From NCBI GenBank assembly GCA_029861485.1, contig JAOTZF010000017.1:1-12465 (forward strand): a stretch of DNA of 12,465 nt. Direction: 5' to 3'. Positions 11,397 through 12,465 of this stretch are shown here, piece after piece (the stretch's first letter is position 1; each line of letters opens with the position of its first letter). Below the pieces are notes generated by a model. That model saw only the letters and a list, made by a program, of their open reading frames with translations, was not told the DNA's origin and made no database searches. Position numbers and translations under genes: made by a program. Source of the DNA: Thermoleophilia bacterium. Its GTDB lineage: Bacteria > Actinomycetota > Thermoleophilia > Miltoncostaeales > Miltoncostaeaceae.

Positions 11397-12465
11397 AGTT
11401 GTTCTCGGCGTCACCGGCGGGATCGCCGCCTACAAGAGCATCGACGTGCTGCGCATCCTCCAGCGCCGCGGGCATGTGGTTCGGGTCGTCATGACCCCGG
11501 CGGCGACGCGCTTCGTGGGGCCGGCGACCTTCGCCGCCCTGTCCGGGGGCGAGGTGGGCCTGACGATGTTCGCCCGTGAGGAGCGCCCGGGCTATCACCA
11601 TCTGGACCTCATGTCCCAGGCCGACGTCCTCGTCGTCGCACCCGCGACGGCTAACACGATCGCCCGCATGGCTCACGGCATGGCCGATGACCTGCTGAGC
11701 TCCTGCTATCTCGCGTTCCCTGGCCCGGTCGTGCTCGCCCCCGCCATGAACACCAAGATGTACGAGCACCCCGCGACACGCGCCAATCTCCAGGCTCTTC
11801 GCGAGCGAGGCGCGGGCATCGTCGCCCCCGAGAGCGGCCTGCTGGCAGACGGCGACGTCGGAGTCGGCCGTCTCGCCGCCCCGTCGACGATCGCCGACGC
11901 GGTCGAGATGGAGCTGGGCTCTGGCGATCTGGCGGGCTCACACGTGCTGATCACCGCCGGCGGCACCCAGGAGCCGATCGATTCGGTCCGCTTCCTGGGC
12001 AATCGCTCAAGCGGCAAGATGGGATTCGCCATCGCCGATGCGGCCAAAGCGCGTGGAGCGGAGGTCACCGTGATCGCCGCCAACGTGGCCCTGCCGCAGA
12101 GAGCGGATGTGACGTACGTCGAGGTCGGTACCGCGGATGAGCTGCGAACCGCCGCGCGCGGTGCTCTGGAGAGCGCGGACATCGTGATCATGGCGGCGGC
12201 GGTCGCCGACTACCGGGCCACGGCGAAGGCCGATGGCAAGATCGACAAGTCGGCCGCGGCGTCGCTGACGCTGGAGTTGGAGCGCACGACCGACATCCTG
12301 AGCGAGCTCGCCGCGCTGCGCAGCTCGCAGGTGTTGGTCGGCTTCGCGGCCGAACACGGCGAGGACGGACTCGAGCGCGCCCGGGCGAAGCGCGCGCGCA
12401 AGGGTGTCGATCTCCTCGTTCACAATGACGTCTCGGTCGCCGGAATCGGCTTCGGTGCGGACGAG
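11389..12465 (+). CDS. coaBC: Bifunctional CoaBC (phosphopantothenoylcysteine synthetase/decarboxylase), 3' end cut by window
   Basis: The first 359 residues of a protein usually near 400, so only the last part of CoaB is missing. The N-terminal CoaC flavoprotein domain shows GVTGGIAAYKS (7-17), catalytic H71 (HLDL), APATANTIA (84-92) and PAMN with N121. The CoaB domain begins near 183 with GGTQEPIDSVRFLGNRSSGKMG (191-212), then AAAVADYR (269-276) and DLLVHNDV. Together they turn 4'-phosphopantothenate and cysteine into 4'-phosphopantetheine for coenzyme A. The flap cysteine of E. coli CoaC (C158, in ACGD) aligns with D154 (ADGD). The ATG overlaps the end of gmk by eight bases with GGGAGGAGG just upstream (11374-11382). 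rpoZ, often found between gmk and coaBC, is not here. Confidence 0.93.
   Translation, partial: MAEVVLGVTGGIAAYKSIDVLRILQRRGHVVRVVMTPAATRFVGPATFAALSGGEVGLTMFAREERPGYHHLDLMSQADVLVVAPATANTIARMAHGMADDLLSSCYLAFPGPVVLAPAMNTKMYEHPATRANLQALRERGAGIVAPESGLLADGDVGVGRLAAPSTIADAVEMELGSGDLAGSHVLITAGGTQEPIDSVRFLGNRSSGKMGFAIADAAKARGAEVTVIAANVALPQRADVTYVEVGTADELRTAARGALESADIVIMAAAVADYRATAKADGKIDKSAAASLTLELERTTDILSELAALRSSQVLVGFAAEHGEDGLERARAKRARKGVDLLVHNDVSVAGIGFGADE

Noticed and set aside
1..12465. Mobile elements, CRISPR arrays, or long repeats
   Set aside because: No transposase or integrase frames, no regularly spaced repeats and no duplicated tRNA end were seen; the tRNA-Arg has no adjacent integrase.

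Overview
The window is high-GC bacterial DNA with an actinobacterial look. It has a mycobacterial-type integration host factor (mIHF), a pyrR-pyrB-pyrC-carA-carB / mihF-gmk-coaBC order that parallels the order known from Mycobacterium, frequent GTG starts, and start codons placed 6 nt behind a TANNNT box, as in leaderless actinobacterial transcripts. The protein sequences do not look like a well-known genus. A deep lineage such as Thermoleophilia or Acidimicrobiia is a guess.

Layout. 39-1372 (minus): a zinc alcohol dehydrogenase followed by a small zinc-ribbon (FmdB-type) protein, one operon. 1373-1607: a divergent control region with an inverted repeat and a strong G-quadruplex motif. 1608-2186: an unrecognised membrane-anchored protein. 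2220-2293 (minus): tRNA-Arg(CCG). 2316-4797 (plus): a GNAT acetyltransferase, a small hypothetical protein coupled to a YfcE-like phosphoesterase, and ribonuclease Z. 4798-10363: a pyrimidine operon of a 15-codon leader peptide, pyrR, pyrB, pyrC, carA and carB. Every junction overlaps by 1 or 4 nt, and a PyrR-type RNA hairpin sits at the first ribosome site. 10364-10494: an intergenic region with a hairpin. 10495 to the end: mihF, gmk and coaBC (cut by the window edge).

The most striking object is CarB. It is one uninterrupted 553-codon frame instead of about 1070. Residues 1-299 are the carboxyphosphate (N-terminal) synthetase domain, in exact register with E. coli CarB. Within about six residues (299-305) the chain switches to the matching place of the second synthetase half and continues through the end of that half and the allosteric MGS domain. 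The oligomerisation domain and most of the second ATP-grasp are gone, with no frameshift or stop. This is either a real minimal carbamoyl-phosphate synthetase, working as a dimer of one synthetase type, or an in-register deletion or assembly collapse. CarA next to it keeps its glutaminase residues but has lost several family-conserved interface motifs, which mildly favours a real change.

The second oddity is gmk. Its reading frame has a good P-loop but no ATG, GTG or TTG start between the upstream in-frame stop (10665-10667) and the P-loop. Two genes expected from the mycobacterial order, pyrF (before mihF) and rpoZ (between gmk and coaBC), are absent. The pyr genes make carbamoyl phosphate, carbamoyl aspartate and dihydroorotate. 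pyrD, pyrE and pyrF are not in the window.
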